Source: Allolobophora icterica (lineage: Eukaryota > Annelida > Clitellata > Crassiclitellata > Lumbricidae). From it: a DNA stretch of 64,000 bases. Numbering within the stretch: position 1 is the first letter of the stretch; each line of letters opens with the position of its first letter. The translations under genes and the position numbers were made by a program. Shown here one piece after another: positions 36,601 through 47,782 of the stretch. The notes below the pieces were generated by a model. The model saw only the letters and a list, made by a program, of their open reading frames with translations. It did no database searches and was not told where the DNA came from. The stretch lies in NCBI GenBank assembly GCA_963556255.1, contig OY744615.1, forward strand, positions 15,455,537 to 15,519,536, written 5' to 3'.

Positions 36601-39600
36601 CACGATTTTCGTGTCGATGAGCATAGGTGATCGTCGTCAAACGGTGAGCTCTCATTAAAATAGACGGCAGCCAATCGCCATCGTCCGAAAGACACAAGGG
36701 CACTATATATAGTGCAAATAAGATTTCGGAAAAATGAAGTAAGTAAGTTGACGTTTCTCAAAAAACCTAAATAAGTACACGGATCGAAGGAGGTATGTAC
36801 GTTCCCATTGCTCAGGTTGACGTTTCTCAAAAAACCTTAGTAAATACATGGACCGAAGTAGGTATGTACGTCCCCTTTGCACAGAGAACAACAGTCTCCT
36901 GGCTTGGGACTGGCACCGCAGGTGGTTGCCGAAGCCTTGAGACCGCACTGTAGCGCAACACCGAGAGAGAAATACACGATTTTCGTGTCGATGAGCATTG
37001 GTGATCGTGGTCAAACGGTGAGCTCTCATTAAAATAGACGGCAGCCAATCGCCATCTTCCGAAAGACACAATGGCACTACATATAGTGCAGATTAGGTTT
37101 CTGAAAAACTGAAGTAAGTTGACGTCTCTCAGAAAACCTAAGTAAATACACGGACCGAAGTAGGTATGTACGTTCCCTTTCAACAGAGAACACCAGTCTA
37201 AGAAACGGGCCAATTAGGTGTCTGAATACGACGTTAATCTTAACGTGGCCAAACGCTCTCTTGCAATTTACTATGTAAAAACGTAAGTTCGACTCGCGCC
37301 GTATAGTAGCGGTTGGTTGCCCTCCGCCTTCTCCAGGCTTGGGACTGGCACCGCAGGTGGTTGCCGAGGCCTTGAGACCGCACTGTAGCGCAACACCGAG
37401 AGAGACGTACACGATTTTCGTGTCGATGAGCATAGGTGTAAGTAAGTTGACGTTTCTCAAAAAACCTAAATAAGTACACGGATCGAAGTAGGTATGTACG
37501 TTCCCATTGCTCAGAGAGCAACAGGCTAAGAAACGGGCCAATTATGTGTCTGAATACGACGTTAATCTTAGCGTGGCCAAACGCTCTCTTGCAATTTACT
37601 ATGTAAAAAAGTAAGTTCGACTCGCGCCGTATAGTAGCGGTTGGTTGCCCTCCGCCTTCTCCTGGGTTGCGACTGGCACCGCAGGTGGTCGCCGAGGCCT
37701 TGCGACCGCACTGTAGCGCAACACCGAGAGAGACGTACACGATTTACGTGTCGATGAGCATTGGTGATCGTCGTCAAACGGTGAGCTCTCATTAAAATAG
37801 ACGGCAGCCAATCGCCATCGTCCGAAAGACACAAGGGCACTATATATAGTGAGAATTCGGTTTCGGAAAAACTGAAGTAAGTAAGTTGACGTCTCTCAGA
37901 AAACCTAAGTAAGTACACGGATCGAAGTAGGTATGTACGTTCCCTTAGCACAGAGAACACCAGTCTAAGAAACGGGCCAATTATGTGTCTGAATACGACG
38001 TAAATCTTAGCGTGGCCAAACGCTCTCTTGCAATTTACTATGTAAAAAAGTAAGTTCGACTCGCGCCGTATAGTAGCGGTTGGTTGCCCTCCGCCTTCTC
38101 CTGGCTTGGGACTGGCACCGCAGGTGGTCGCCGAGGCCTTGCGACCGCACTGTAGCGCAACACCGAGAGAGACGTACACGATTTTCGTGTCGATGAGCAT
38201 TGGTGATCGTCGTCAAACGGTGAGCTCTCATTAAAATAGACGGCAGCCAATCGAGATCGTCCGTAAGACACAAGGGCACTATATATAGTACGAATTAGGT
38301 TTCGGAAAAAATGAAGTAAGTAAGTTGACGTTTCTCAAAAAAAATAAATAAGTACACGGACCGAAGTAGGTATGTACGTTCCCATTGCTCAGAGAGCAAC
38401 AGGCTAAGAAACGGGCCAAAGTAGGTGTCTGAATACGAAGTTAATCTTAGCGTGGCCAAACGCTCTCTTGCAATTTACTATGTAAAAAAGGAAGTTCGAC
38501 TCGCACCGTATAGTAGCGATTGGTTGCCCTCCGCCTTCTCCAGGCTTGGGACTGGCACCGCAGGTGGTGGCCGAGGCCTTGCGACCGCACTGTAGCGCAA
38601 CACCGAGAGAGACGTACACGATTTTCGTGTCGATGAGCATTGGTGATCGTCGTCAAACGGTGAGCTCTCATTAAAATACACGGCAGCCAATCGCCATCGT
38701 CCAAAAGACACAATGGCACTATATATAGTGCAAATTAGGTTTCTGAAAAACTGAAGTAAGTTGACGTCTCTCAGAAAACCTAAGTAAATACACGGACCGA
38801 AGTAGGTATGTACGTTCCCTTAGCACAGAGAACACCAGTCTAAGAAACGGGCCAATTAGGTGTCTGAATACGACGTTAATCTTAACGTGGCCAAACGCTC
38901 TCTTGCAATTTACTATGTAAAAACGTAAGTTCGACTCGCGCCGTATAGTAGTGGTTGGTTGCCCTCCGCCTTCTCCAGGCTTGGGACTGGCACCGCAGCT
39001 GCTCGAAGAGGCCTTGCGGCCGCACTGTAGCGCAACACTGAGAGAGACGTACACGATTTTCGTGTCGACGAGCATTGGTGATCGTCGTCAAACGGTGAGC
39101 TCTCATTAAAATTGACGGCAGCCAATCGGTATGGTCCGAAAGACACAAGGGCACTATATATGGTGCGAAAAGGTTTCGGAAAACTGAAGTAAGTAAGTTG
39201 ACGTTTCTCAGAAAACCTAAATAAGTACAGAGACCGAAGTAGGTATGTACGCTCCCTTTGCACAGAGAACAACAGGCTAAGAAGCGGCCAATTATGTGTC
39301 TGAATACGACGTTAATCTTAGCGTGGCCAAACGCTCTCTTGCAATTTACTATGTAAAAAAGTAAGTTCGACTCGCGCCGTATAGTAGCGGTTGGTTGCCC
39401 TCCGCCTTCTCCAGGCTTGGGACTGGCACCGCAGGTGGTTGCCGAGGCCTTGAGACCGCACTGTAGCGCAACACCGAGAGAGACGTACACGATTTTCGTG
39501 TCGATGAGCATAGGTGATCGTCGTCAAACGGTGAGCTCTCATTAAAATAGACGGCAGCCAATCGCCATCGTCCGAAAGACACAAGGGCACTATATATAGT

Positions 39601-41665
39601 GCAAATAAGATTTCGGAAAAATGAAGTAAGTAAGTTGACGTTTCTCAAAAAACCTAAATAAGTACACGGATCGAAGGAGGTATGTACGTTCCCATTGCTC
39701 AGGTTGACGTTTCTCAAAAAACCTTAGTAAATACATGGACCGAAGTAGGTATGTACGTCCCCTTTGCACAGAGAACAACAGTCTCCTGGCTTGGGACTGG
39801 CACCGCAGGTGGTTGCCGAAGCCTTGAGACCGCACTGTAGCGCAACACCGAGAGAGAAATACACGATTTTCGTGTCGATGAGCATTGGTGATCGTGGTCA
39901 AACGGTGAGCTCTCATTAAAATAGACGGCAGCCAATCGCCATCTTCCGAAAGACACAATGGCACTACATATAGTGCAAATTAGGTTTCTGAAAAACTGAA
40001 GTAAGTTGACGTCTCTCAGAAAACCTAAGTAAATACACGGACCGAAGTAGGTATGTACGTTCCCTTTCAACAGAGAACACCAGTCTAAGAAACGGGCCAA
40101 TTAGGTGTCTGAATACGACGTTAATCTTAACGTGGCCAAACGCTCTCTTGCAATTTACTATGTAAAAACGTAAGTTCGACTCGCGCCGTATAGTAGCGGT
40201 TGGTTGCCCTCCGCCTTCTCCAGGCTTGGGACTGGCACCGCAGGTGGTTGCCGAGGCCTTGAGACCGCACTGTAGCGCAACACCGAGAGAGACGTACACG
40301 ATTTTCGTGTCGATGAGCATAGGTGTAAGTAAGTTGACGTTTCTCAAAAAACCTAAATAAGTACACGGATCGAAGTAGGTATGTACGTTCCCATTGCTCA
40401 GAGAGCAACAGGCTAAGAAACGGGCCAATTATGTGTCTGAATACGACGTTAATCTTAGCGTGGCCAAACGCTCTCTTGCAATTTACTATGTAAAAAAGTA
40501 AGTTCGACTCGCGCCGTATAGTAGCGGTTGGTTGCCCTCCGCCTTCTCCTGGGTTGCGACTGGCACCGCAGGTGGTCGCCGAGGCCTTGCGACCGCACTG
40601 TAGCGCAACACCGAGAGAGACGTACACGATTTACGTGTCGATGAGCATTGGTGATCGTCGTCAAACGGTGAGCTCTCATTAAAATAGACGGCAGCCAATC
40701 GCCATCGTCCGAAAGACACAAGGGCACTATATATAGTGAGAATTCGGTTTCGGAAAAACTGAAGTAAGTAAGTTGACGTCTCTCAGAAAACCTAAGTAAG
40801 TACACGGATCGAAGTAGGTATGTACGTTCCCTTAGCACAGAGAACACCAGTCTAAGAAACGGGCCAATTATGTGTCTGAATACGACGTAAATCTTAGCGT
40901 GGCCAAACGCTCTCTTGCAATTTACTATGTAAAAAAGTAAGTTCGACTCGCGCCGTATAGTAGCGGTTGGTTGCCCTCCGCCTTCTCCAGGCTTGGGACT
41001 GGCACCGCAGGTGGTCGCCGAGGCCTTGCGACCGCACTGTAGCGCAACACCGAGAGAGACGTACACGATTTTCGTGTCGATGAGCATTGGTGATCGTCGT
41101 CAAACGGTGAGCTCTCATTAAAACAGACGGCAGCCAATCGCCATCGTCCGAAACACACAATGGCACTATATATTGTGCAAATTAGGTTTCGGAAAAACTG
41201 AAGTAAGTAAGTTGACGTTTCTTAGAAAAAATAAGTAAGTACACGGACCGAAGTAGGTATGTACGTTCCCTTAGCACAGAGAACACCAGTCTAAGAAACG
41301 GGCCAATCAGGTGTCTGAATACGACGTTAACCTTAGCGTGGCCAAACGCTCTCTTGCAATTTACAACGCAAAAAAGTAAGTTCGACTCGCGCCGTGTAGT
41401 AGCGGTTAGTTGCCCTCCGCCCTCTCCAGGCCTTGAGACCGCACTGTAGCGCAACACCGAGAGAGACGTACACGATTTTCGTGTCGATGAGCATTGGTGA
41501 TCGTCGTCAAACGGTGAGCTCTCATTAAAATAGACGGCAGCCAATCGCCATCGTCCGTAAGACACAAGGCACTATATATAGTGCGAATTTGGTTTCGGAA
41601 AAACTGAAGTAAGTAAGTTGACGTTTCTAAAAAAAATAAGTAAGTACACGGACCGAAGTAGGTAT
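33657..41665 (+). repeat. Satellite B array 2
   Basis: About 18 monomers of the ~440-bp unit. Individual variants include TATATGGTGC in place of the perfect palindrome (36272 area) and shortened monomers near 36820-36900 and 37440. It contains a 2887-bp internal tandem block and ends where the LTR element begins at GAAGTAGGTAT|TGTTAGGG. Confidence 0.92.
35125..40987 (+). repeat. 2887-bp tandem block of satellite B, two copies
   Basis: 35125-38011 and 38012-40898 carry the same ordered set of monomer variants and deletions, plus ~89 bp of further match to 40987. I saw one difference, 37091 G versus 39978 A. Each block is about 6.5 monomers, including the same shortened ones, so this is a higher-order repeat rather than similar neighbouring monomers. 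Confidence 0.9.
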
Positions 41666-42161
41666 TGTTAGGGTCACACGACTGACTAGTCTTAGGATTG
41701 GCAAGGGTTATGCTTGACTGGTTTCCTTTGACTGAGTAGAGACCTCTACCGAGGAGATATCTACTATATAAGGAAAGAGAATAGGGTGTGTGGAGGAAGG
41801 CTCTGATTATACTGCCGATGAGTGTAGTCTTGTCCGAGTACTTCCTGAGAGAGGTCTCTGATGATACTGCCGATGGGCGTAGTCTTGTCCGAGTACTTCC
41901 TGTTCGCATGCTAGTTAAGCTAGTTTCGTGAGGCTTTACACCTGTGGTGTTTGACGTCTTTCTACGCGTCTATTTTCTGGTCGTCAGCCTGTTGCTGCAT
42001 TGAAGACCAGGTTTTCTTTGGCGTTCTTTCGTGAGTGATGAGCGAACCGTTTCCACCGTCAGTCTACGGTTGGGTAATGTATCGTTAATTTGTTTGGAGA
42101 ATTATACCTGTTAAACTAGACACGAGTTTCTTTGAGCTGTTATTAGGTTGAACTCGTTACA
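41666..42161 (+). repeat. 5' LTR (copy 1)
   Basis: Begins TGTTAGGGTCAC and ends CTCGTTACA, so TG...CA. Contains a TATA box at 41765-41772 and a 55-bp tandem pair (CTCTGAT-x-ATACTGCCGATG at 41801 and 41856, each running to GAGTACTTCCTG). In the first ~445 bp only about four bases differ from the 3' LTR; the last ~55 bp differ much more. Confidence 0.9.
41765..41772 (+). promoter_or_regulatory. TATA box of the 5' LTR
   Basis: TATATAAG, 100 bp into the LTR, identically placed in the 3' LTR (45211-45218). The start of the R region would lie about 25-30 bp downstream. Confidence 0.6.
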
Positions 42162-42400
42162 TATGGGTGCTCGCGGGATTTTTTTTTCTCGCTCTCATTT
42201 TTCTCTTTGATATGCGAAGTTGTGTCATAACATATGAGGGATTTTTTTTGCTCTCTAATGTTTCTTTGAATGAAGATTTTCGTCGTTAAGGAGTTTAAAG
42301 TACGAGAATTTGGAAGTTATAACATATGAGTGTTGGCGGAAATTTTTTTACGCTCTAAATTATCGCTTTGAATACGAATTTTTTATTGTTAAGGGAAATT
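42157..42400 (+). repeat. Three diverged leader repeats after the 5' LTR
   Basis: ACATATG followed by a G-rich stretch, a run of 7-9 T, CGCTCT or GCTCTC, then CTTTGA occurs three times: from 42159, 42230 and 42322. The first copy overlaps the LTR end and the primer-site-like sequence. Confidence 0.65.
42164..42178 (+). other. Putative primer-binding site
   Basis: TGGGTGCTCGCGGGA, two bases after the 5' LTR end. It starts with TGG as expected for complement to a tRNA CCA end; the donor tRNA was not identified. Confidence 0.45.
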
Positions 42401-42514
42401 GAGAATTTTAGGGGCGTATCCGTGTTGAAATTTTGAAAGTGCGGAAAGTTGAATTGTGATAGTTCGTTTTGAAATTTTGAAATTTGAAATTGTGGACTTG
42501 CGTAAGTTTCTGAA

Positions 42515-44494
42515 ATGGAAAATTCGATAGAGTTTAAGCTTTTGTACTTTGAAGATATTTTCGATATGTCTGTCGAAGAGATGAGGGAAAGTTTAAATAG
42601 TTTAGGACTAGGAATAAAAACTTGGAATGAGGTAGAGCTGCAGAAAATGGTCTGGGTATTTCTTGACGAGTTGAACATGAAAAATTTTGAAATTTGGGAA
42701 CAGAAGTTTGACGAAGAACGAGTTCGAATTCATGAGCAGACAATGAAAGAGTGTGAAATGAATATAGCACGTTCGGAAGCGGAAATATTGGCAATACAAG
42801 CAGGGACTAAAATGCGGGAATTAGAAGCACAGACAGAGGAGTGTGGTTGTGTTTTGGCGCCTGTTGTTGAATTGGTTGAGACTCGAGACGATAAATTAAT
42901 TCAAGGTGTGTCGTTAAATATTTCGGATAGTTTGTACGATGAAATTAATGACTGTGATGAGTGGCGACTGAATGAAGGTGATTTGTTAGGACTGTTTACT
43001 GAGTCGAATGAGATTAATGTGTGCAGGTATTCTGGTTGTGTTGAATATATAAATGTGTTTTCTAATAATCTTGATTTCTTTGGTGAGACAAGGGCAAACA
43101 CTTCGGATGTTAGTGAAGACGATTTGGTTCGGTTGGTTGACGACGACGACAACGAGGATGATGTTGCGCCAGTTGACTTACTTTGTTGCTGTCGAGATGA
43201 GTATGTTTTGTCAACTTTATTTGTGAATGATGAGTTGAGTGAGATAGTGGTCAATGCATGGAACGAATGTGAATTGATTAACGGAATCTTGAATGAGTCG
43301 TTTGAAAGTATTCCGAATGATTTGTTGGTGGACTCGAATGCGAGTATTGAGTTTCTACATGTTGTGGAGAAGGATGGTCTTCCGTTGGCTAAAAGCGTTG
43401 CTGTTGATGATTGTGTATCGCCGAAAGATTTGGTTCGGTTGTTTACTGAAGACACTGAAATCCTCGGTGATGTTACATTGACTTTGAATGGTGTTTTCGT
43501 TCATGGTTTGGATGAGGTGAATGAGAATGTGTTTACGCCTCATGACTGTGTTCTGAATGGACAGCGTTTGACAGTATCTTTGCATCCTAATGATGGGATT
43601 TGTGAATGCACGACGGATGTAATGGAGTTGAGTTTGACAGGAAAGACTTTGCCTGTAGTTGATACTACTTTTTCACAGAATGTTTTGCTGTGTCAAGATT
43701 TACATTTGACTCAGGGAGTTTGTTTTATGAGCGAAAGCTTTGAGTTGTCAGTTACTTTGAGTTGTGGCACTCTGGTGTTGATGAATGATTCGCTACATGC
43801 GCATTGGCTTTGTTGTTGCCTTTCTTTTCGATGGACGGTGTTCCATGGCATTGGTATATCGTGTACCGTGTTGACCGTTTGCCAATGGTTTACAGTTTAT
43901 ACGCATCATCAATATTTGTGCTCTGCATTTCGAGTGGTTAGGAAGCAAGGTGCTTTGTGCGTTGATGAGCTTGATTGTTCAGAACCAGTGATTGATTCTC
44001 TTGTGAACCGTTACACTGAATCTAATGCTTCTGTAAGAGTTTATTTACAGAGATGTTCTGTTTTGGATCGTGTTGCTGGATGTCGACGGAGCAAGCGACT
44101 GCGAAGGTCGAGACGATCTTATGCTTCTTCGACCAAGTTCGTGGCTATGGTGGTTCTGCTGATGACACTATGCGGCTACGTTGGTGACGCCTCGCTGTCG
44201 GAAGCTATGCGCTCCGATGGTAATGCTTCGACCGTGGTGCACGATGGCGTGTGTTGGCACTTTTGCTACGCGTCGCGACCATGGAACGTTGTGGTCACTT
44301 TGGACTTCGCTTCTCGACGGTTACTTCGACCGTTGGTCTTCACTTGTCCATATCGGCGTTGGACAAGCGTGTTCAATGCTGCGAATTGGACGTTGTTTGT
44401 CGAAGGAACTTTCTTTACGTCGTTCAAGATCCTTGGAGTCGACGGCGAGAGATTCGCCATGGGGTTTATCCAGTTGGGGGTTATTGTTTTGTAG
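42515..44494 (+). CDS. 659-codon ORF of the pol-less LTR element, gag-like N-terminus (copy 1)
   Basis: The only long frame in the element, from the first ATG after the leader. Residues ~15-110 (EEMRESLNSLGLGIK, ELQKM, then a charged helix FDEERVRIHEQTMKECEMN) resemble the N-terminal helical, coiled-coil part of many Ty3 Gag proteins. Then come an acidic region (DDDDNEDD at ~209-216) and a thrice-repeated motif: DLLGLFTESNE (~156), DLVRLVDDDD (~203), DLVRLFTEDTE (~305). Residues ~380-520 are Cys-rich and hydrophobic; ~523-535 is a basic cluster (CRRSKRLRRSRRS), followed by a likely membrane segment FVAMVVLLMTLCGYV (~542-556). No CCHC knuckle, DSG protease, YxDD or HHCC. It may be gag joined to a post-integrase tail by internal deletion, or a distinct protein. 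Function unknown. Confidence 0.6.
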   Translation: MENSIEFKLLYFEDIFDMSVEEMRESLNSLGLGIKTWNEVELQKMVWVFLDELNMKNFEIWEQKFDEERVRIHEQTMKECEMNIARSEAEILAIQAGTKMRELEAQTEECGCVLAPVVELVETRDDKLIQGVSLNISDSLYDEINDCDEWRLNEGDLLGLFTESNEINVCRYSGCVEYINVFSNNLDFFGETRANTSDVSEDDLVRLVDDDDNEDDVAPVDLLCCCRDEYVLSTLFVNDELSEIVVNAWNECELINGILNESFESIPNDLLVDSNASIEFLHVVEKDGLPLAKSVAVDDCVSPKDLVRLFTEDTEILGDVTLTLNGVFVHGLDEVNENVFTPHDCVLNGQRLTVSLHPNDGICECTTDVMELSLTGKTLPVVDTTFSQNVLLCQDLHLTQGVCFMSESFELSVTLSCGTLVLMNDSLHAHWLCCCLSFRWTVFHGIGISCTVLTVCQWFTVYTHHQYLCSAFRVVRKQGALCVDELDCSEPVIDSLVNRYTESNASVRVYLQRCSVLDRVAGCRRSKRLRRSRRSYASSTKFVAMVVLLMTLCGYVGDASLSEAMRSDGNASTVVHDGVCWHFCYASRPWNVVVTLDFASRRLLRPLVFTCPYRRWTSVFNAANWTLFVEGTFFTSFKILGVDGERFAMGFIQLGVIVL

Positions 44495-45111
44495 GTGTTT
44501 TTGGGTGTGTTTTCTTCTTATTTTCTTGAGGTTTTTGTGTTTTTGTCTGTTTGGACATTTGCATTTTGAACATTAAGCCTACACAGATGATTTTTGTGTG
44601 TGTTAAAAAGTTGTCTAGTGGACTGTTACGTTGATGAACCTTTCGGATTTGTTGAGTCGACCGTCGATGGTAATCACTGGATAATCATGTTTAGGGCTGA
44701 CGTACATGGACGTCTAGTGTGTATAGATTAAATGATTTTGTTTGTGTGAAATGATTTATTGCATAGGTTATGCTTTGATTGTGTTATTTGTTGTGCATGT
44801 TAATTGTAAGGTTTTGTGATGCGAAGGCACTGTTAGTAAGGCAGTTTTTCGTAAGTTTCTGTGATGCGATGTCACTTTTGTGTACTGCAGTTGGTCGTAG
44901 GTTTTGGTGATGAGAAGTCACTTTTGAGTGCTGCAGTTTTTTGTAAGGTTTTGTGATACGATGTCGCTTGTGTGTGCTGCAGTTGTTTGTAGGTCTTCTG
45001 TGAGTTTAGTGTGTGTGACTTTAAAATTTCTAAATGTCGTTGAAACACACAGTTGAAGTTTTGCATTTACTGAAAAGGCGGAGCTTTTCAGTCTTTCGAA
45101 GTGTGGGGGTA
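44495..45111 (+). other. 3' non-coding part of the LTR element with 46-bp minisatellite and polypurine tract
   Basis: After the ORF lies T/G-rich sequence. From 44806 to ~45005 a 45-46-bp unit beginning GTAAGGTTTTGTGATG repeats four to five times (44806, 44851, 44897, 44943, 44989); most units contain GTGA...TCAC that could fold. The polypurine-like tract GAAGTGTGGGGG occupies 45098-45109, directly before the 3' LTR. Confidence 0.75.
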
Positions 45112-45611
45112 TGTTAGGGTCACCCGACTGACTAGTCTTAGGATTGGCAAGGGTTATGCTTGACTGGTTTCCTTTGACTGAGTAGAGACCTCTACCGAGG
45201 AGATATCTACTATATAAGGAAAGAGAATAGGGTGTGTGGAGGAAGACTCTGATTATACTGCCGATGGGTGTAGTCTTGTCCGAGTACTTCCTGAGAGAGG
45301 TCTCTGATGATACTGCCGATGGGCGTAGTCTTGTCCGAGTACTTCCTGTTCGCATGCTAGTTAAGCTAGTTTCGTGAGGCTTTACACCTGTGGTGTTTGA
45401 CGTCTTTCTACGCGTCTATTTTCTGGTCGTCAGCCTGTTGCTGCATTGAAGACCAGGTTTTCTTTGGCGTTCTTTCGTGAGTGATGAGCGAACCGTTTCC
45501 ACCGTCAGTCTACGGTTGGGTAATGTATCGTAAATTTGTTTGGAGAATTATACCTGTTTAAACTAGAACGAGTGTTTGAGCTTTTATTAGGATGTAAAGG
45601 GAACTCGCTAC
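45112..45611 (+). repeat. 3' LTR (copy 1)
   Basis: Starts TGTTAGGGTCACCC and ends near GAACTCGCTAC, then satellite B resumes at GTTCGCTTTGCACAG. About 99 percent like the 5' LTR over its first 445 bp; its last ~55 bp carry several indels and substitutions. Confidence 0.88.
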
Positions 45612-47619
45612 GTTCGCTTTGCACAGAGAACAACAGTCTAAGAAACGGGCCAATTAGGTGTCTGAATACGACGTTAATCTTAGCGTGGCCAAACGCTCTC
45701 TTACAATTTACTATGTAAAAAAGTAAGTTCGACTCGCGCCTTATAGTAGCGGCTGGTTGCCCTCCGCCTTCTCCAGGCTTGGGACTGGCACCGCAGGTGG
45801 TCGCCGAGGCCTTGCGACCGCACTGTAGCACAATACCGAGGGAGACGTACACGATTTTCGTGTCGATGAGCATTGGTGATCGTCGTCAAACGGTGAGCTC
45901 TCATTAAAATAGACGTCAGCCAACCGCCATCGTCCGAAAGACACAATGGCACTATATATAGTGCAACTTAGGTTTCGGAAAACTGAAGTAAGTAAGCTGA
46001 CGTCTCTCAGAAAACCTAAGTAAGTACACGGACCGAAGTAGGTATGTACGTTCCCTTTGCACAGAGAAAACCAGTCTAAGAAACGGGCCAATTATCTGTC
46101 TCAAAACGACGTCAACCTTAGCGTGGCCAAACGCTTTCTTGCAATTTACTATGTAAAAAAGTAAGTTCGACTCGCACCGTATAGTTGCGGTTGGTTGCCC
46201 TCCGCCTTCTCCAGGCTTGGGACTGGCACCGCAGGTGGTCGCCGAGGCCTTGAGACCGCACTGTAGGGCAACACCGAGAGAGACATACACGATTTTCGTG
46301 TCGATGAGTATCGGTGGTCGTCGTCAAACGGTGAGCTGTCATTAAAATAGACGGCAGCCAATCGCCATCGTCCGAAAGACACAAGGGCACTGTATATACT
46401 GCGAATTCGGCTAAGTAAGTACACGGACCGAAGTAGGTATGTACGTTCGCTTTGCACAGAGAACAACAGTCTAAGAAACGGGCCAATTAGGTGTCTGAAT
46501 ACGAAGTTAATCTTAGCGTGGCCAAACGCTCTCTTGCAATTTACTATGTAATAAAGTAAGTTCGACTCGCACCGTATAGTAGCGGTTGGTTGCCCTCCGC
46601 CTTCTCCAGGCTTGGGACTGGCACCGCAGTTGGTCGCCGAGGCCTTGCGACCGCACTCTAGCGCAACACCGAGAGAGACGTACACGATTTTCATGACGAT
46701 GAGCATTGGTGATCGTGGTCAAACGGCGAGCTCTCATTAAAATAGACGGCAGCCAATCGCTATCGTCCGTAAGACACAAGGGCACTATATATAGTGCGAA
46801 TTAGGTTTCGGAAAAAACTGAAGTAACTAAGTTGATGTCTCTCAAAAAACCTTAGTAAAAACAGTCTAAGAAACGGGCCAATTATGTGTCTGAATACGAC
46901 GTTAATCTTAGCGTGGCCAAACGCTCTCTCGCAATTTGCTATGTAAAAAAGTAAGTTCGACTCGCACCGTATAGTAGCGGTTGGTTGCCCTCCGCCTTCT
47001 CCAGGCTTGGGACTGGCATTGGTGATTCTCGTCAAACGGTGAGCTCTCATTAAAATAGACGGCAGCCAATCGCCATCGTCCGTAAGACACAGGGGCACTA
47101 TATATAGTGCAAATTAGGTTTCGGAAAAACTGAAGTAAGTAAGTTGATGTTTCTCAAAAAACCTTAGTAAAAACACGGACCGAAGTAGGTATGTACGTTC
47201 CCTTTGCACAGAGGACAACAGTCTAAGAAACGGGCCAATTATGTGTCTGAATACGACGTTAATCTTAGCGTGGCCAAACGCTCTCTTGCAATTTACTATG
47301 TAAAAACGTAAGTTCGACTCGCGCCTTATAGTAGCGTTTAGTTGCCCTCCGCCTTCTCCAGGCTTGGGACTGGCACCGAAGGTGGTCGGCGAGGCCTTGA
47401 GACCGCACTGTAGCGCAACACCGAGAGAGACGTACACGATTTTCGTGTCTATGAGCATTGGTGATCGTCGTCAAACGGTGAGCTCTCATTAAAATAGACG
47501 GCAGCCAATCGCCATCGTCTGTAAGACACAAGGGCACTATATATAGTGCGAATTAGGTTTCGGAAAAACTGAAGCAAGTAAGTTGACGAAAACCTAAATT
47601 AGTAGACGGACCGAAGTAG

Positions 47620-47651
<32 letters not shown>

Positions 47652-47695
47652 GCGTCTGCGTGTGCGTGTGCGTGTGCGTGTGCGTGTGCGTGTGC

Positions 47696-47782
<87 letters not shown>

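Larger units (their letters stand above)
41666..45611 (+). mobile_element. Pol-less LTR retrotransposon, Ty3-like architecture (copy 1)
   Basis: About 3.95 kb with two ~500-bp LTRs in direct orientation, a primer-site-like TGGGTGCTCGCGGGA just after the 5' LTR, one long ORF (42515-44494) and a G-rich polypurine-like GAAGTGTGGGGG just before the 3' LTR. No protease, reverse transcriptase, RNase H or integrase motif is visible in any frame, and 2.95 kb of internal sequence is too short for a normal Ty3 element, so mobility would need enzymes from another element. It sits between satellite B bases ...GAAGTAGGTAT and GTTCGCTTTG...; no clean target duplication could be defined. Confidence 0.85.
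26450..45850 (+). repeat. 19.4-kb macro-repeat, copy 1
   Basis: Contains satellite B, a CR1-like element, more satellite B, an LTR element and ~240 bp of satellite B. Every feature recurs downstream at +19401 bp left of the GT microsatellite and +19399 bp right of it. Left of ~26450 the match to 45740-45850 falls off (about five differences in 110 bp), which places the border inside a satellite B monomer and suggests unequal exchange between monomers. Confidence 0.93.

Noticed and set aside
41801..41910. CTGATGA-like motif in the LTR as a ribozyme
   Set aside because: CTCTGATGAT is present but no GAAA box or matching stems follow.
41661..45620. Target-site duplication of the LTR element
   Set aside because: The left flank (GGTAT) and the bases after the 3' LTR (GTTCG) do not match, and the 3' LTR end is uncertain by one or two bases.
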